A stretch of 64,000 bases of DNA, from NCBI GenBank assembly GCA_039803545.1, contig JBDRYS010000001.1, positions 1,003,406 through 1,067,405 of the forward strand. Direction: 5' to 3'. Positions 1 to 8,397 of the stretch are shown one piece after another; position 1 is the stretch's first letter, and each line of letters begins with the position of its first letter. Source of the stretch: a candidate division WOR-3 bacterium. Lineage in GTDB: Bacteria > Hydrothermota > Hydrothermia > UBA1063. Made by a program: the position numbers and the translations under genes. Under the pieces are notes generated by a model, which worked only from the letters and a program-made list of their open reading frames with translations, was not told where the DNA came from and did not search any database.

Positions 1-1287
1 ATCCACGAGTTCCATTGTTTCCTGAGGCCTTAAGAAGAAAACATCTATATACTCCCTTGTATCTGCCTCTATGCCATTACGAAAAAGATTAAGGAAAAGT
101 TCCTCTAACTTTGTGCCATCGGCCGTTATAATAAAGTCGGGTGGCACATAGTTTCTAAGGTTGTAATTACCTTGATAGAGCTTTACTACATTATCGAACG
201 CCCTATTTATAACCTCGGCAACCTTTACTTCCGAAATCCTGAGTTCAGGAATTTTTGCATATTCCAAAAAACGATTTACTACTTCTGAAAGTCTCTCGGC
301 ATCGTACATTACACTTTTTAAAAGCTGCTCATCGGGATTGACTTTCTTTGACAAAATAAGCTCCATCGCCATATTGATAGCCTGGACTGGATTACGGATT
401 TCATGGGCAAGATTGGCCGAAAGTTCACCGAGGAAGGCAAGCCTTTCCAGTTCCCTCCTCTCCTCTTCAAGTTTCTTCACCTCACTTAAATCCTGAAATA
501 CCACCGTCCTCGTGCCATCATCCAGAATCTTTACTGAATAACCGAGGGTTTTGTTTCCTACTTTAACTTCGCTTCTTAGAGTTGAAGGCTCCTCTAAAAC
601 AAAGCGAAGAAACTCTGACAATTCCTCTTCGGTCAAAATCTCTTTTGCGCTTCTGTTGGCGAAAAGGATTTCTCCTTTTGGTGAAACTGTTAAAATCCCG
701 CTGGGTACGGTGTTTAAAATCTCTTCACTGGAAAGACGATACTTTATAAAATCCCTTTCCTGACGTTTTAAAAGATTACTGAAATAAAGGGTAACACCCG
801 TTAAAGAGGCAAAGATCAAAGCATAAACCAGGAAATAGGTCAGATTCTTTGTAAAGGGAGAAGGCATTATGAAAAATTGCTCTCCCGGGACACGATATTG
901 AAATTGGGTCAAAAGATAAAGCAAAAGAAGGGCAATAAGTGTTTGAACTACTCCCCCTCTTAACCCTTGAAAATAAACTACAAACACTAAAGGCAGCACA
1001 AAGAGGGAAGTGATCCTCGACTCGATTCCTCCTGTAGCGATAGACATAATTGTTATCACAACATCGAAGAGGATTAGGGAAATCCAGAAGGGCAAAGCGG
1101 TCTTCCTCGGGAATGCAAAGTACAAAGTCAGATTGAGCAGTATCGTAAGAAAAGAAATAGCTAAGAATAGTTTGATTACTGGCTCAATACCGATGCCCTT
1201 CAAATAAATAAGAGCAACTAAGGATATGAACAATACTACAAAAGAATTAACGCTTAAAAAATACCTTAGTTCTCGCCTTCCCAGCAA
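1..1287 (-). CDS. PilS-like PAS sensor histidine kinase, partial (C-terminus off the window)
   Basis: A minus-strand frame is open from a TTG at 1287 to the left edge (429 residues seen, no stop). It encodes several hydrophobic segments in about the first 165 residues, then a PAS-like region, then an H-box AHEIRNPVQAI near residue 292, and the start of the ATPase domain with the N-box-like NLFRNGIEA. The rest of the ATPase domain lies outside the window. Membrane helices plus one PAS domain plus HisKA is the arrangement of PilS, which controls pilin transcription through the sigma-54 activator PilR. The gene starts one base after the pilC stop, so it is the last visible gene of the pilB-pilT-pilC unit. 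The PilS role is inferred from context and architecture; a generic NtrB-like kinase is the alternative. The TTG start is the only one directly after pilC. Confidence 0.82.
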   Translation of the reverse strand, partial: MLGRRELRYFLSVNSFVVLFISLVALIYLKGIGIEPVIKLFLAISFLTILLNLTLYFAFPRKTALPFWISLILFDVVITIMSIATGGIESRITSLFVLPLVFVVYFQGLRGGVVQTLIALLLLYLLTQFQYRVPGEQFFIMPSPFTKNLTYFLVYALIFASLTGVTLYFSNLLKRQERDFIKYRLSSEEILNTVPSGILTVSPKGEILFANRSAKEILTEEELSEFLRFVLEEPSTLRSEVKVGNKTLGYSVKILDDGTRTVVFQDLSEVKKLEEERRELERLAFLGELSANLAHEIRNPVQAINMAMELILSKKVNPDEQLLKSVMYDAERLSEVVNRFLEYAKIPELRISEVKVAEVINRAFDNVVKLYQGNYNLRNYVPPDFIITADGTKLEELFLNLFRNGIEADTREYIDVFFLRPQETMELVD

Positions 1288-1288
1288 G

Positions 1289-2488
1289 TTATTTTATTGT
1301 ACCTGCGAGTCCGAAAATAGGCAGATACATTGCAATGAGCATCCCGCCGACGAAAACACCGATAATAACGATCATTAATGGCTCAATGGTTGACGCCAAT
1401 GTTGATACCGCCGTATCTACTTCGTCGTCATAAAAGTCTGCGATCTTAGACAACATTTCTCCAAGCCTTCCACTCTCTTCTCCAACGGAGATTAGGTGTA
1501 CTACAAGGGGAGGGAAAATGCCCACCTCTTGAATAGGCTTTGTTATTGTCTCACCTGCTGCGATCTTTTGCGCCACCTTTTCCAATCCCTTTTCCAGAAC
1601 CTTATTTCCACTTGCTTTACCTGTAATCTTTAAACTCTGTAAAATCTCCACACCACTTGATATAAGAATGGAAAAGGTCCTCGCAAAACGAGCAACAGCT
1701 ACTTTCTTAATTAGAGGGCCGAAGATAATTACCCTCATAAGAAAGTTATCCCAAACGAATTTACCTTGTTCGGTGCGAATGAACCGCCTGAGAATTATAA
1801 TTGCAGCAATAATTGCGCCCAAAATGATTAGAAAATACCTCTGTAAGAATTTACTCAGTCCAATTACAAAAAGAGTAGGGCCTGGTAACTTTGCACCCAC
1901 ATCCTCGTACATTTTTGCGAAAGATGGTATAACAAAGAGCAACATTGCAGTAGAGACGACAACCAAAACCATGAAAACCACCGCCGGGTAAGCCATAGCA
2001 GAAACTACTTTCCTCCTTATGGAATCCATCTTCTCATAAAAGGTTGCCGCCTGCTTTAGCGTATTCACAAGCTGACCGGATTGTTCACCCACAGTAACCA
2101 TCTGAACAATTAAATCAGGGAATATCTTGGGATGCTCTTTCAAAGCCTCACCAAGGCTCTTACCGCCTTCTACATCCCGCTTTACCTTGAGTATTGTATC
2201 TCTTAACTTTCTCTTCTCTGTCTGCTCACTGAGAATTTCAAGGGCACGGGTCATGGAAACTCCCGCTTCAATCATAACTGCAAACTGTCTGCAAAAGATC
2301 GCTAAATCTTTAAAGCCCGGCTTTCCTCCGAAGGGCAAGCTGAATCCTCTTCTTTCCTCCTCAATTTTAACAACCATTAGTCCGACATTCCTGAGCCTTG
2401 CTACTACTTCGTCACTGCTTCTGGCATTTACCACGCCCGTTCTTATCTTTCCCTCCTTATCTTTTGCAGTATATATAAAACGTGCCAT
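1289..2488 (-). CDS. pilC: Type IV pilus inner-membrane platform protein PilC
   Basis: PilC/GspF sits in the inner membrane under the pilus and couples the PilB and PilT motors to pilin assembly and removal. The 399-residue product begins MARFIYTAKDKEGK, typical of the family, and has two GspF domains (about residues 65-190 and 270-392), each followed by hydrophobic segments (about 165-190, 215-235, 370-392). The internal repeat is visible in FAVMIEAGVSMTRALEIL and FSILISSGVEILQSLKI, and in VGEQSGQL and VGEESGRL. Its length matches the family. It lies 13 bases after pilT with AGGAGG before the ATG, in the order pilB-pilT-pilC. Confidence 0.95.
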   Translation of the reverse strand: MARFIYTAKDKEGKIRTGVVNARSSDEVVARLRNVGLMVVKIEEERRGFSLPFGGKPGFKDLAIFCRQFAVMIEAGVSMTRALEILSEQTEKRKLRDTILKVKRDVEGGKSLGEALKEHPKIFPDLIVQMVTVGEQSGQLVNTLKQAATFYEKMDSIRRKVVSAMAYPAVVFMVLVVVSTAMLLFVIPSFAKMYEDVGAKLPGPTLFVIGLSKFLQRYFLIILGAIIAAIIILRRFIRTEQGKFVWDNFLMRVIIFGPLIKKVAVARFARTFSILISSGVEILQSLKITGKASGNKVLEKGLEKVAQKIAAGETITKPIQEVGIFPPLVVHLISVGEESGRLGEMLSKIADFYDDEVDTAVSTLASTIEPLMIVIIGVFVGGMLIAMYLPIFGLAGTIK

Positions 2489-2501
2489 AAAAAACCTCCT
2501 T

Positions 2502-3584
2502 TTATCTTCCTGCTCTGGGTACCGTACTTACCATCTTTTTCAATTCCTCAGGTCGAGGTGAGGCAAGTAACGCAGTCTGGAGAGTTATAAGACCCTGCAT
2601 AAACAGACTTGCTAAGGACATATTCATTGTCTGCATTCCGAAGGCCTGGCTTGACTGTATAATACTGTACATCTCGTGAGTCCTGGATTCGCGGATGAGA
2701 GTTTGAACAGCAGGTGTAGCAAGCAACACTTCCGCTGCAAGCACCATCCCTTTTCCACCAGCCCTTGGAAGGAGCTTCTGAGAAATCACCGCTTCAAGCA
2801 CACTGGCAAGTTGAACCCGCACCTGATCCTGTTGGTAAGGAGGAAATACATCGATGATTCTGTTCACCGATTCAATGGCGGTACCTGTGTGCAATGTTGC
2901 AAGGACTAAGTGGCCTGTTTCTGCGGCAATCAAGGCAGACTGAATAGTTTCAAGGTCTCTCATCTCACCCACCATTATCACATCAGGATCTTGCCTTAGG
3001 ACATATTTCAGAGCGGTGGCAAAAGATTTAGTATCCTGTCCTACTTCCCTCTGAGCAATCACCGCCTTTTTGTTTCTGTGAAGATACTCAATGGGGTCTT
3101 CAAGGGTTATAATATGGCAGGCCCTCATCTGGTTTATCCTATCAATCATCGCAGCGAGGGTTGTTGACTTGCCACTTCCCGTTGGACCCGTAACCAGGAT
3201 CAATCCTTTGTCCTTTTCAACTAAGGATTGGACCACTGGGGGCAAACCAAGGGATTCTAAGGGTGGTATTTTGAATGGAATTCTCCTTATTGCGCAGGCT
3301 ACCGTACCCCTCTGGAAGAAGGCATTGCATCTAAACCTTGATAAACCCTCGATAGAGATTGCAAAATCAAGTTCCAGTTCATTCTCTAATTTTGCTCTCT
3401 GGCTTTCAGAAAGAAGGCTGTACACGAGATTTTTCACCTCAAGGGGTGTAAGGACCTTGTATCCTGAAGGTACAAGTGTCTTGTCGATTCGGAAATAGGG
3501 CTCTGCTCCTGCTGATAGATGCAAATCGGTTGCATTTCGCCTTACCATTTCTTCTAAAAGTTCTTTTATTGTAACATCGGGCAT
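2502..3584 (-). CDS. pilT: Type IV pilus retraction ATPase PilT
   Basis: PilT is the cytoplasmic hexameric ATPase that drives pilus retraction for twitching motility and DNA uptake. The 360-residue product has the N-terminal PAS-like region (ELLEEMVRRNATDLHLSAG), Walker A GPTGSGKSTTL near residue 135, an Asp box TLEDPIEYLH, Walker B DPDVIMVGEMRD and the His box HLVLATLHTGTA. The C-terminal part with MSLASLFMQGLIT resembles the PilT AIRNLIREGK-type region. There is no tetracysteine motif, which separates it from PilB upstream. It starts 3 bases after the pilB stop, so the two motors are translated from one transcript. PilU is a possible alternative name. Confidence 0.93.
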   Translation of the reverse strand: MPDVTIKELLEEMVRRNATDLHLSAGAEPYFRIDKTLVPSGYKVLTPLEVKNLVYSLLSESQRAKLENELELDFAISIEGLSRFRCNAFFQRGTVACAIRRIPFKIPPLESLGLPPVVQSLVEKDKGLILVTGPTGSGKSTTLAAMIDRINQMRACHIITLEDPIEYLHRNKKAVIAQREVGQDTKSFATALKYVLRQDPDVIMVGEMRDLETIQSALIAAETGHLVLATLHTGTAIESVNRIIDVFPPYQQDQVRVQLASVLEAVISQKLLPRAGGKGMVLAAEVLLATPAVQTLIRESRTHEMYSIIQSSQAFGMQTMNMSLASLFMQGLITLQTALLASPRPEELKKMVSTVPRAGR

Positions 3585-3587
3585 AAA

Positions 3588-5303
3588 TTATCCCTCCATT
3601 GTTACCCTAATAACTTCCTCAAGGGAAGTTATTCCTCTCTGGAACTTGAGGAGGGCAGCTTCTCTCAAGGTCAACATGCCCTCTTCCCTTGCTTTTTCCC
3701 TAATTTCATGAATTGGACGCTGTTCAAGGATCATCTCCCTTATGGATGGAGTGACCAACATAACTTCGTAAATACCTTCTCTGCCTTTATATCTGGAGCC
3801 ACGACAAACATCACAGTTCCCTTCACCCTCACCATATACAACCTTACCCGCCAGAAAACTCGGATCTAAGCCAACTAACCTAAGTTTTTCTGCATTGGGT
3901 TGAACAGGCTTCTTGCACTGCGGACAAAGTTTCCTAACCAAACGCTGAGCCATTACCAAGATCAACGAATCTGCAATGAGGTAAGGCGGAATCCCCATGT
4001 CAACAAGACGGGCAATGGTACTTGGGGCATCATTGGTATGCAAAGTAGAAAGTACTAAGTGACCCGTTAATGCCGCCTTAACTGCAATAGAGGCAGTCTC
4101 ACTGTCACGAATCTCTCCCACCATTATGATATCTGGGTCTTGACGCAGGAAGGACCTAAGGGCCGCAGCAAAGGTTAGCCCAATCTCCTCCTTAACCTGA
4201 ACCTGGTTGATTCCTTCAAACTCAAATTCTACTGGGTCTTCCGCGGTCATAATATTTACTTCTGGCTTGTTTAGAATAGAAAGGGCTGAATACAAAGTAG
4301 TAGTTTTACCGCTTCCCGTAGGACCAGTCACCAAGATCATGCCGTAAGGTCTTGTAATAGCATACTCAAACTTTTGCAAAGCATCGGGCTCAAAACCAAG
4401 CTTCTTAAGATCTAAGGTTAGACTGCTTTTATCAAGTATCCTCAAAACGACCTTCTCGCCATGCTTCACAGGAAGAGTAGAAACACGGAAATCAATAACC
4501 CTCCCCGCTTTATCCTTCATCTTGAGGTGACCATCTTGCGGCAATCTTCTCTCTTCAATTTTCAAATTAGACATGATTTTGATTACGGAAACTATACCCC
4601 GTGCGTATTTGTGTGGAGGGGGTTCTACCTCCCTCAGTGTTCCGTCGATCCTGAATCTTATTCTCAATTTTTTCTCAAAGGGCTCAATATGGATATCACT
4701 GGCCCTTCTCTCAATAGCCTCCCTCAGAAGGGTCGTCACATAACGTTGAACCGCGGAATCCTTTGCAGCTACCGTAGCATCCACTTGGTCCTCTTCTTCT
4801 TTCTCCTCAACAAACTGTAACTCTTCAACTTCGGATTCTTCAGCAAGCTCCTTCACAATTTCCGATACCTCAGACTTCTCACCATAAGCTTTTACTATTA
4901 AATTTTGAATTTTTTCAGGGCTCATCAAAAGGGGTTCAACGCTAAAATTCGTTAAAAATCTCAAGTTATCAAGAACATCCCACTTTGTAGGGTCTGCCAT
5001 TGCAACAAACAAAACTCTACCCTTTCTCTTCAATGGAAATACTTCGTTCTTTTCACAAAAATCCCGCGGCACTAACTGTACAAGGGTAGGATCTATTGGT
5101 TCCTCTCCCAGTTCTGCAATTTGCACCTTAAATTCTCTCGACAGAATTTTTAAAAGTTGTTCCTCTGTCATCAACCCCATTTCTTGAATCACTTTATACG
5201 GTGACTTATTGGTCCTCTTAACCTCTTCCCTGATCTTCATTGCTGTGGCTTCATCAATCAACCTATACTTCAACAGCACTGAAACTACTTTTCCTACATC
5301 CAT
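3588..5303 (-). CDS. pilB: Type IV pilus assembly ATPase PilB
   Basis: PilB is the cytoplasmic hexameric ATPase that powers pilus extension. The product has an N-terminal MshE/GspE-N domain (about residues 1-150), a short acidic linker rich in Glu, and the GspE motor domain with Walker A GPTGSGKTTTL, Walker B DPDIIMVGEIRD, His box HLVLSTLHTNDA and the zinc-binding tetracysteine CPQC...CDVC. I place the start at the ATG at 5303 (571 residues), because the AGGAGG at 5313-5318 lies eight bases upstream of it; the GTG at 5312 overlaps that site. The gene heads the pilB-pilT-pilC unit and is divergent from pilD. No pilin gene is visible in the window. Confidence 0.94.
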   Translation of the reverse strand: MDVGKVVSVLLKYRLIDEATAMKIREEVKRTNKSPYKVIQEMGLMTEEQLLKILSREFKVQIAELGEEPIDPTLVQLVPRDFCEKNEVFPLKRKGRVLFVAMADPTKWDVLDNLRFLTNFSVEPLLMSPEKIQNLIVKAYGEKSEVSEIVKELAEESEVEELQFVEEKEEEDQVDATVAAKDSAVQRYVTTLLREAIERRASDIHIEPFEKKLRIRFRIDGTLREVEPPPHKYARGIVSVIKIMSNLKIEERRLPQDGHLKMKDKAGRVIDFRVSTLPVKHGEKVVLRILDKSSLTLDLKKLGFEPDALQKFEYAITRPYGMILVTGPTGSGKTTTLYSALSILNKPEVNIMTAEDPVEFEFEGINQVQVKEEIGLTFAAALRSFLRQDPDIIMVGEIRDSETASIAVKAALTGHLVLSTLHTNDAPSTIARLVDMGIPPYLIADSLILVMAQRLVRKLCPQCKKPVQPNAEKLRLVGLDPSFLAGKVVYGEGEGNCDVCRGSRYKGREGIYEVMLVTPSIREMILEQRPIHEIREKAREEGMLTLREAALLKFQRGITSLEEVIRVTMEG

Positions 5304-5341
5304 CCCACTCACCTCCTAAAACCGATTTCATAAACTATATA

Positions 5342-5370
5342 AATTTAATTCAAAATCTGGTTACTGTCAA
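5342..5370 (-). promoter_or_regulatory. Sigma-70 type promoter of pilB
   Basis: On the minus strand TTGACA (5365-5370) and TAAATT (5342-5347) are separated by 17 bases. Transcription would begin near 5335, leaving a leader of about 30 bases that carries AGGAGG before the ATG at 5303. It lies in the pilB-pilD divergent gap. Position and spacing are seen; activity is inferred. Confidence 0.6.
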
Positions 5371-5384
5371 GAACAAGCTCTTTT

Positions 5385-5412
5385 TTGATAAACACAGGCA
5401 ACCGTTTAAAAT
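5385..5412 (+). promoter_or_regulatory. Promoter of pilD, leaderless type
   Basis: TTGATA (5385-5390) and TAAAAT (5407-5412) are 16 bases apart. The -10 box ends seven bases before the pilD ATG at 5420, so the transcript would begin at or next to the start codon. There is no Shine-Dalgarno sequence in the T-rich run between them. Confidence 0.55.
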
Positions 5413-5419
5413 TTTTTTT

Positions 5420-6142
5420 ATGACACTTTTTGCCATCTTTTTCTTTTTGGTTGGACTTGCGGTCGGTAGCTTTCTTAATGTGGTCATTTACAGATTACCA
5501 AGGGGAATGTCAATAATTAAGCCACCTTCCCACTGCCCATCCTGCGGTAACAAAATCAAATTTTACGATAATATACCCTTGATTTCTTATGCCATTCTAA
5601 GGGGGAAATGCAGGTACTGCGGCGCTAAAATTTCACCTATCTATCCGGCAGTTGAGGGCTTAACAGGCATAGCCTTTTTACTCATTTATCTTAAATTTCA
5701 TTTTAACACCCTCATTGCCCTCAAATTTATGATACTTACTGCACTTCTTGTAGCCATTTCTTTTATCGACTTTAAAGAAAAGGTCATCTTTGATAGCCTG
5801 ACCGTACCGTGGATTGGCATTGGACTCTTACTTACCTTACTCCTTAAAGACATTCCCTTTCTAAATGCACTCCTCACCACGGTTATCTCGGGCTTTTTAT
5901 TCTGGATTTTAAGGCTCAGTTTTTCCAAAATTCTTAAAAGAGAAGCTATGGGCGAAGGAGACATCCTCCTCATCATGCTCATAAGCGCTTTTACGGGATT
6001 CAAAGGAGCCTATTTCTCTATGCTCTTTGGTTCGATTCTTGCACTCCTTGCGCATTTTATCTTCCCGGATAAAATAAAAGATGAGATACCCTTCGGTCCT
6101 TTCCTTTCTCTTGGTGCCTTTATCGGTATTTTTACCCTTTAA
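5420..6142 (+). CDS. pilD: Prepilin peptidase PilD (A24 family)
   Basis: PilD is the membrane aspartic peptidase that cuts the leader of type IV prepilins and methylates the new N-terminus. The 240-residue product starts with a hydrophobic helix containing GLAVGSFLNVVIYRLPRG, has the cytoplasmic four-cysteine zinc loop CPSC...CRYC (about residues 38-66), and two catalytic aspartates in FIDFKEKVIFD and in GEGDILL. Seven or eight hydrophobic segments follow the usual topology. The frame is open upstream to 5240, but that stretch overlaps pilB and lacks family similarity; the ATG at 5420 gives the normal N-terminus. It is transcribed away from the pilus motor genes. Confidence 0.93.
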   Translation: MTLFAIFFFLVGLAVGSFLNVVIYRLPRGMSIIKPPSHCPSCGNKIKFYDNIPLISYAILRGKCRYCGAKISPIYPAVEGLTGIAFLLIYLKFHFNTLIALKFMILTALLVAISFIDFKEKVIFDSLTVPWIGIGLLLTLLLKDIPFLNALLTTVISGFLFWILRLSFSKILKREAMGEGDILLIMLISAFTGFKGAYFSMLFGSILALLAHFIFPDKIKDEIPFGPFLSLGAFIGIFTL

Positions 6143-6154
6143 AAGGGGGAAATT

Positions 6155-6577
6155 ATGGAAGGCAAGGTTTTAGCCTGTTGCATAGCAGACAAGAAGGGGG
6201 TACCAAAACGGGAGGTTCCGGAAATAACACTCGTGGAGAACTTTGGGGTTTTAGGGGATATCCACGCAGGTGGCGAGAGACAGGTGAGTCTCCTTGCTAA
6301 AGAAAGTGTTGAAAAATCCGGGCTTAAGGTTCCACCAGGGGCCTTCGGTGAAAATATCCTCGTAGAGGGAGTTAATTTAAGCGAAATCCAGATTGGAGAC
6401 AAAATTATAATCGAAGACACACTCTTAGAGGTAACCCATAAGGGGAAAAAGTGCCACACAAAGTGTGCGATCTTCTACAAGACTGGTAAATGTATAATGC
6501 CTGTGGAAGGTGTTTTCGCAAAGGTTTTAAAGGGTGGTAAAATCAAAAAGGGAGCAGTGGTAAAGATTGAAAAGTAA
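6155..6577 (+). CDS. MOSC domain protein
   Basis: MOSC domains come from the C-terminus of molybdenum cofactor sulfurase and are thought to handle sulfur or molybdenum cofactor. The 140-residue product is a stand-alone MOSC domain: GVLGDIHAGGERQVSLL, then PGAFGENILVEG, then a cysteine-rich segment HKGKKCHTKCAIFYKTGKC that carries the conserved cysteine of the family. GGGGGA precedes the ATG. It lies 12 bases after pilD and overlaps the next gene by 11 bases, so the three may share a transcript, but no functional link to pili is evident. The substrate is unknown. Confidence 0.85.
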   Translation: MEGKVLACCIADKKGVPKREVPEITLVENFGVLGDIHAGGERQVSLLAKESVEKSGLKVPPGAFGENILVEGVNLSEIQIGDKIIIEDTLLEVTHKGKKCHTKCAIFYKTGKCIMPVEGVFAKVLKGGKIKKGAVVKIEK

Positions 6578-7109
6578 AGCAAAATTCTTGTTCAGACTTC
6601 TGCTCTCTTTGAGCATCTTTGTTTTTGCGACCAATCAGGTCATTTATGGAGTTGAGAACCGGGACCTTATTATTCTCGTCATAGCCGCCGTCATTGGATT
6701 AATTTTTGCGCAATATTCTATTTTAAACTTAACCTACCTCTTCGCTAAACATGAATTAGAGCACATTAACGGTAAGCTTCTCATTAAAGTTGGCAACCTT
6801 GAAGCCTCTGTAGAACCTTCAAAAATCGCTATTTATAGAATCAAAAATATCGGCTTTCTCTTGCTAAAAGACGCCGATGTTAAGCTTTCTAAGTATCCAT
6901 TCCTTGCAAACTTTATCGTAAAATCGCCCTTCTTGTTCCACTTTTCCTTCTTCGGGTGTCACTCCTACCCCATGTTTTTTAGAGATAACAAAGCACTTGA
7001 GAAGTTTCGTGAAATAAATAGAAACGTTTTTGGCGAAGAAATAGTGATAAGCGCAGAGCTACTAAGTTTAAAGGAAATCAGTGCCTTTCTTCAAGACCAT
7101 ACTCTTTGA
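6567..7109 (+). CDS. Membrane protein of unknown function
   Basis: I do not recognise this 180-residue protein. It starts at a TTG inside the end of the MOSC gene. Two hydrophobic helices fill residues 7-28 and 34-58, followed by a soluble domain of about 120 residues rich in beta-type sequence (LLIKVGNLEASVEPSKIAIYR), which could be a small PH-like fold; that is a guess from pattern only. There are no catalytic motifs. The gene is convergent with, and overlaps by 32 bases, the response regulator on the other strand. Confidence 0.6.
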   Translation: MKSKAKFLFRLLLSLSIFVFATNQVIYGVENRDLIILVIAAVIGLIFAQYSILNLTYLFAKHELEHINGKLLIKVGNLEASVEPSKIAIYRIKNIGFLLLKDADVKLSKYPFLANFIVKSPFLFHFSFFGCHSYPMFFRDNKALEKFREINRNVFGEEIVISAELLSLKEISAFLQDHTL

Positions 7110-8397
7110 TTTTCAATCTCAGGGTATTCCTGTGAATTCCCAGAAGTTCTGACGCCTTAGACAAATTCCAGTCCACAAGCTCAAGTACCCTTCGAATATG
7201 CTCTTTTTCAACATCCTTTAGTTTCATAGAGACAGATTCACCGATTTGAGGCAAAAAGAGGAGGTCTCTTGTAATAAATTCGCCCTTACATAACACGCAA
7301 GCTCTCTCAATCACATTTTGTAATTCTCTTACATTTCCAGGCCACTTATAAAGTAAAAGAGCGGACTGTGCCTCCTCGGTAAAACCTTTTATAGGCTTAT
7401 TAAGTTCTCTGCTAAACTTCTTTAGAAAGTAATGGGCAAGGGGGATTATATCCTCCACCCTTTCCCTTAAAGGCGGAATTTTGATGTGAAAGACGTTAAT
7501 TCTATAGTAGAGATCCTCCCTAAAAGCGCCTTCTTTGACCATTTTTTCAAGATCTCTGTTGGTTGCAAACAGATATCTTACATTGATCTTCTTCGTTTTC
7601 GTAGAACCAAGCCTTGTAACCTCTTTATCTTCAAGAACTCTTAGAATCTTTGCCTGTAAAAGGGGAGACAGTTCACCGACTTCGTCTAAGAAAAGGGTAC
7701 CGCCATCGGCAAGCTCTATCTTCCCGGGCTTTTCCGCCACAGCACCAGTAAAAGCCCCCTTCTCATAACCAAAAAGTTCTGCCTCTAACAGCGTCTCTGG
7801 TATCGCCGCGCAGGATATAGGCACAAAACTTCCAATCCTTCCCGAATGTTCGTGGATAAATCTTGCGAGCACCTCTTTCCCCGTTCCACTTTCACCAGTT
7901 ATCAAAACAGAAGTATTGGCAGGGGCGACTTCTTTCGCCATCTCAATAATCTCTTTCATCGGTTTTGATTCTGCTATAATAGTTCCTTTTGAATACCTTA
8001 TCTCACTCTCAACTTGCTCCAATTTTCGAATCAAGGCAAGTTTTTCATCAACGTGTTTCAACTTTAGCAGAAGTTCCTCTAAATTCAGGGGCTTTAAAAG
8101 GTAGTCATAGGCACCTTTCTTCATTGCCTCCACTGCACTGCTGACATCGCCATAGGCGGTAACAATAATAAATTCTACTCGAGGATTTAAAGCCTTAACC
8201 TTTTGAAGTAAATCAATACCACTCAAACCTGGCAGTCTTAAATCGGAAATTACCACATCCACAGAGTTTTTTTCTAAAAAATCAAAGGATTCTTCTGAAG
8301 ACTCAAAATCAAAGACGATGTATCCCTTCTTCCTCAGAAAATCCGAGAGGATCCACCTCTCACTTTTATCGTCTTCAACAACGGCGATCCTTAGCAT
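7078..8397 (-). CDS. NtrC-family sigma-54 response regulator
   Basis: This protein activates sigma-54 promoters when phosphorylated. The 439 residues show a receiver domain (acidic pair D9/D10, phospho-acceptor D52 in VISDLRLPG, K in LLKPLN), an AAA+ domain with Walker A GESGTGKE, the sigma-54 contact loop GAFTGA and Walker B-like GGTLFLDEVGEL, and a C-terminal Fis-type helix-turn-helix (LSKASELLGIHRNTLRLKI). The gene overlaps the end of the upstream histidine kinase gene by 23 bases, so the two form a cognate pair. Target promoters are not visible here; I found no convincing -24/-12 site in the window. Confidence 0.95.
   Translation of the reverse strand: MLRIAVVEDDKSERWILSDFLRKKGYIVFDFESSEESFDFLEKNSVDVVISDLRLPGLSGIDLLQKVKALNPRVEFIIVTAYGDVSSAVEAMKKGAYDYLLKPLNLEELLLKLKHVDEKLALIRKLEQVESEIRYSKGTIIAESKPMKEIIEMAKEVAPANTSVLITGESGTGKEVLARFIHEHSGRIGSFVPISCAAIPETLLEAELFGYEKGAFTGAVAEKPGKIELADGGTLFLDEVGELSPLLQAKILRVLEDKEVTRLGSTKTKKINVRYLFATNRDLEKMVKEGAFREDLYYRINVFHIKIPPLRERVEDIIPLAHYFLKKFSRELNKPIKGFTEEAQSALLLYKWPGNVRELQNVIERACVLCKGEFITRDLLFLPQIGESVSMKLKDVEKEHIRRVLELVDWNLSKASELLGIHRNTLRLKIKEYGLEERH

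Noticed and set aside
2127..2561. Long open frame antisense to pilC
   Set aside because: It is a frame shadow of the pilC coding sequence with no recognisable domain or ribosome-binding site.
5240..5419. In-frame extension of pilD upstream of its ATG
   Set aside because: It overlaps the pilB start, has no similarity to prepilin peptidases and lies ahead of the probable promoter.
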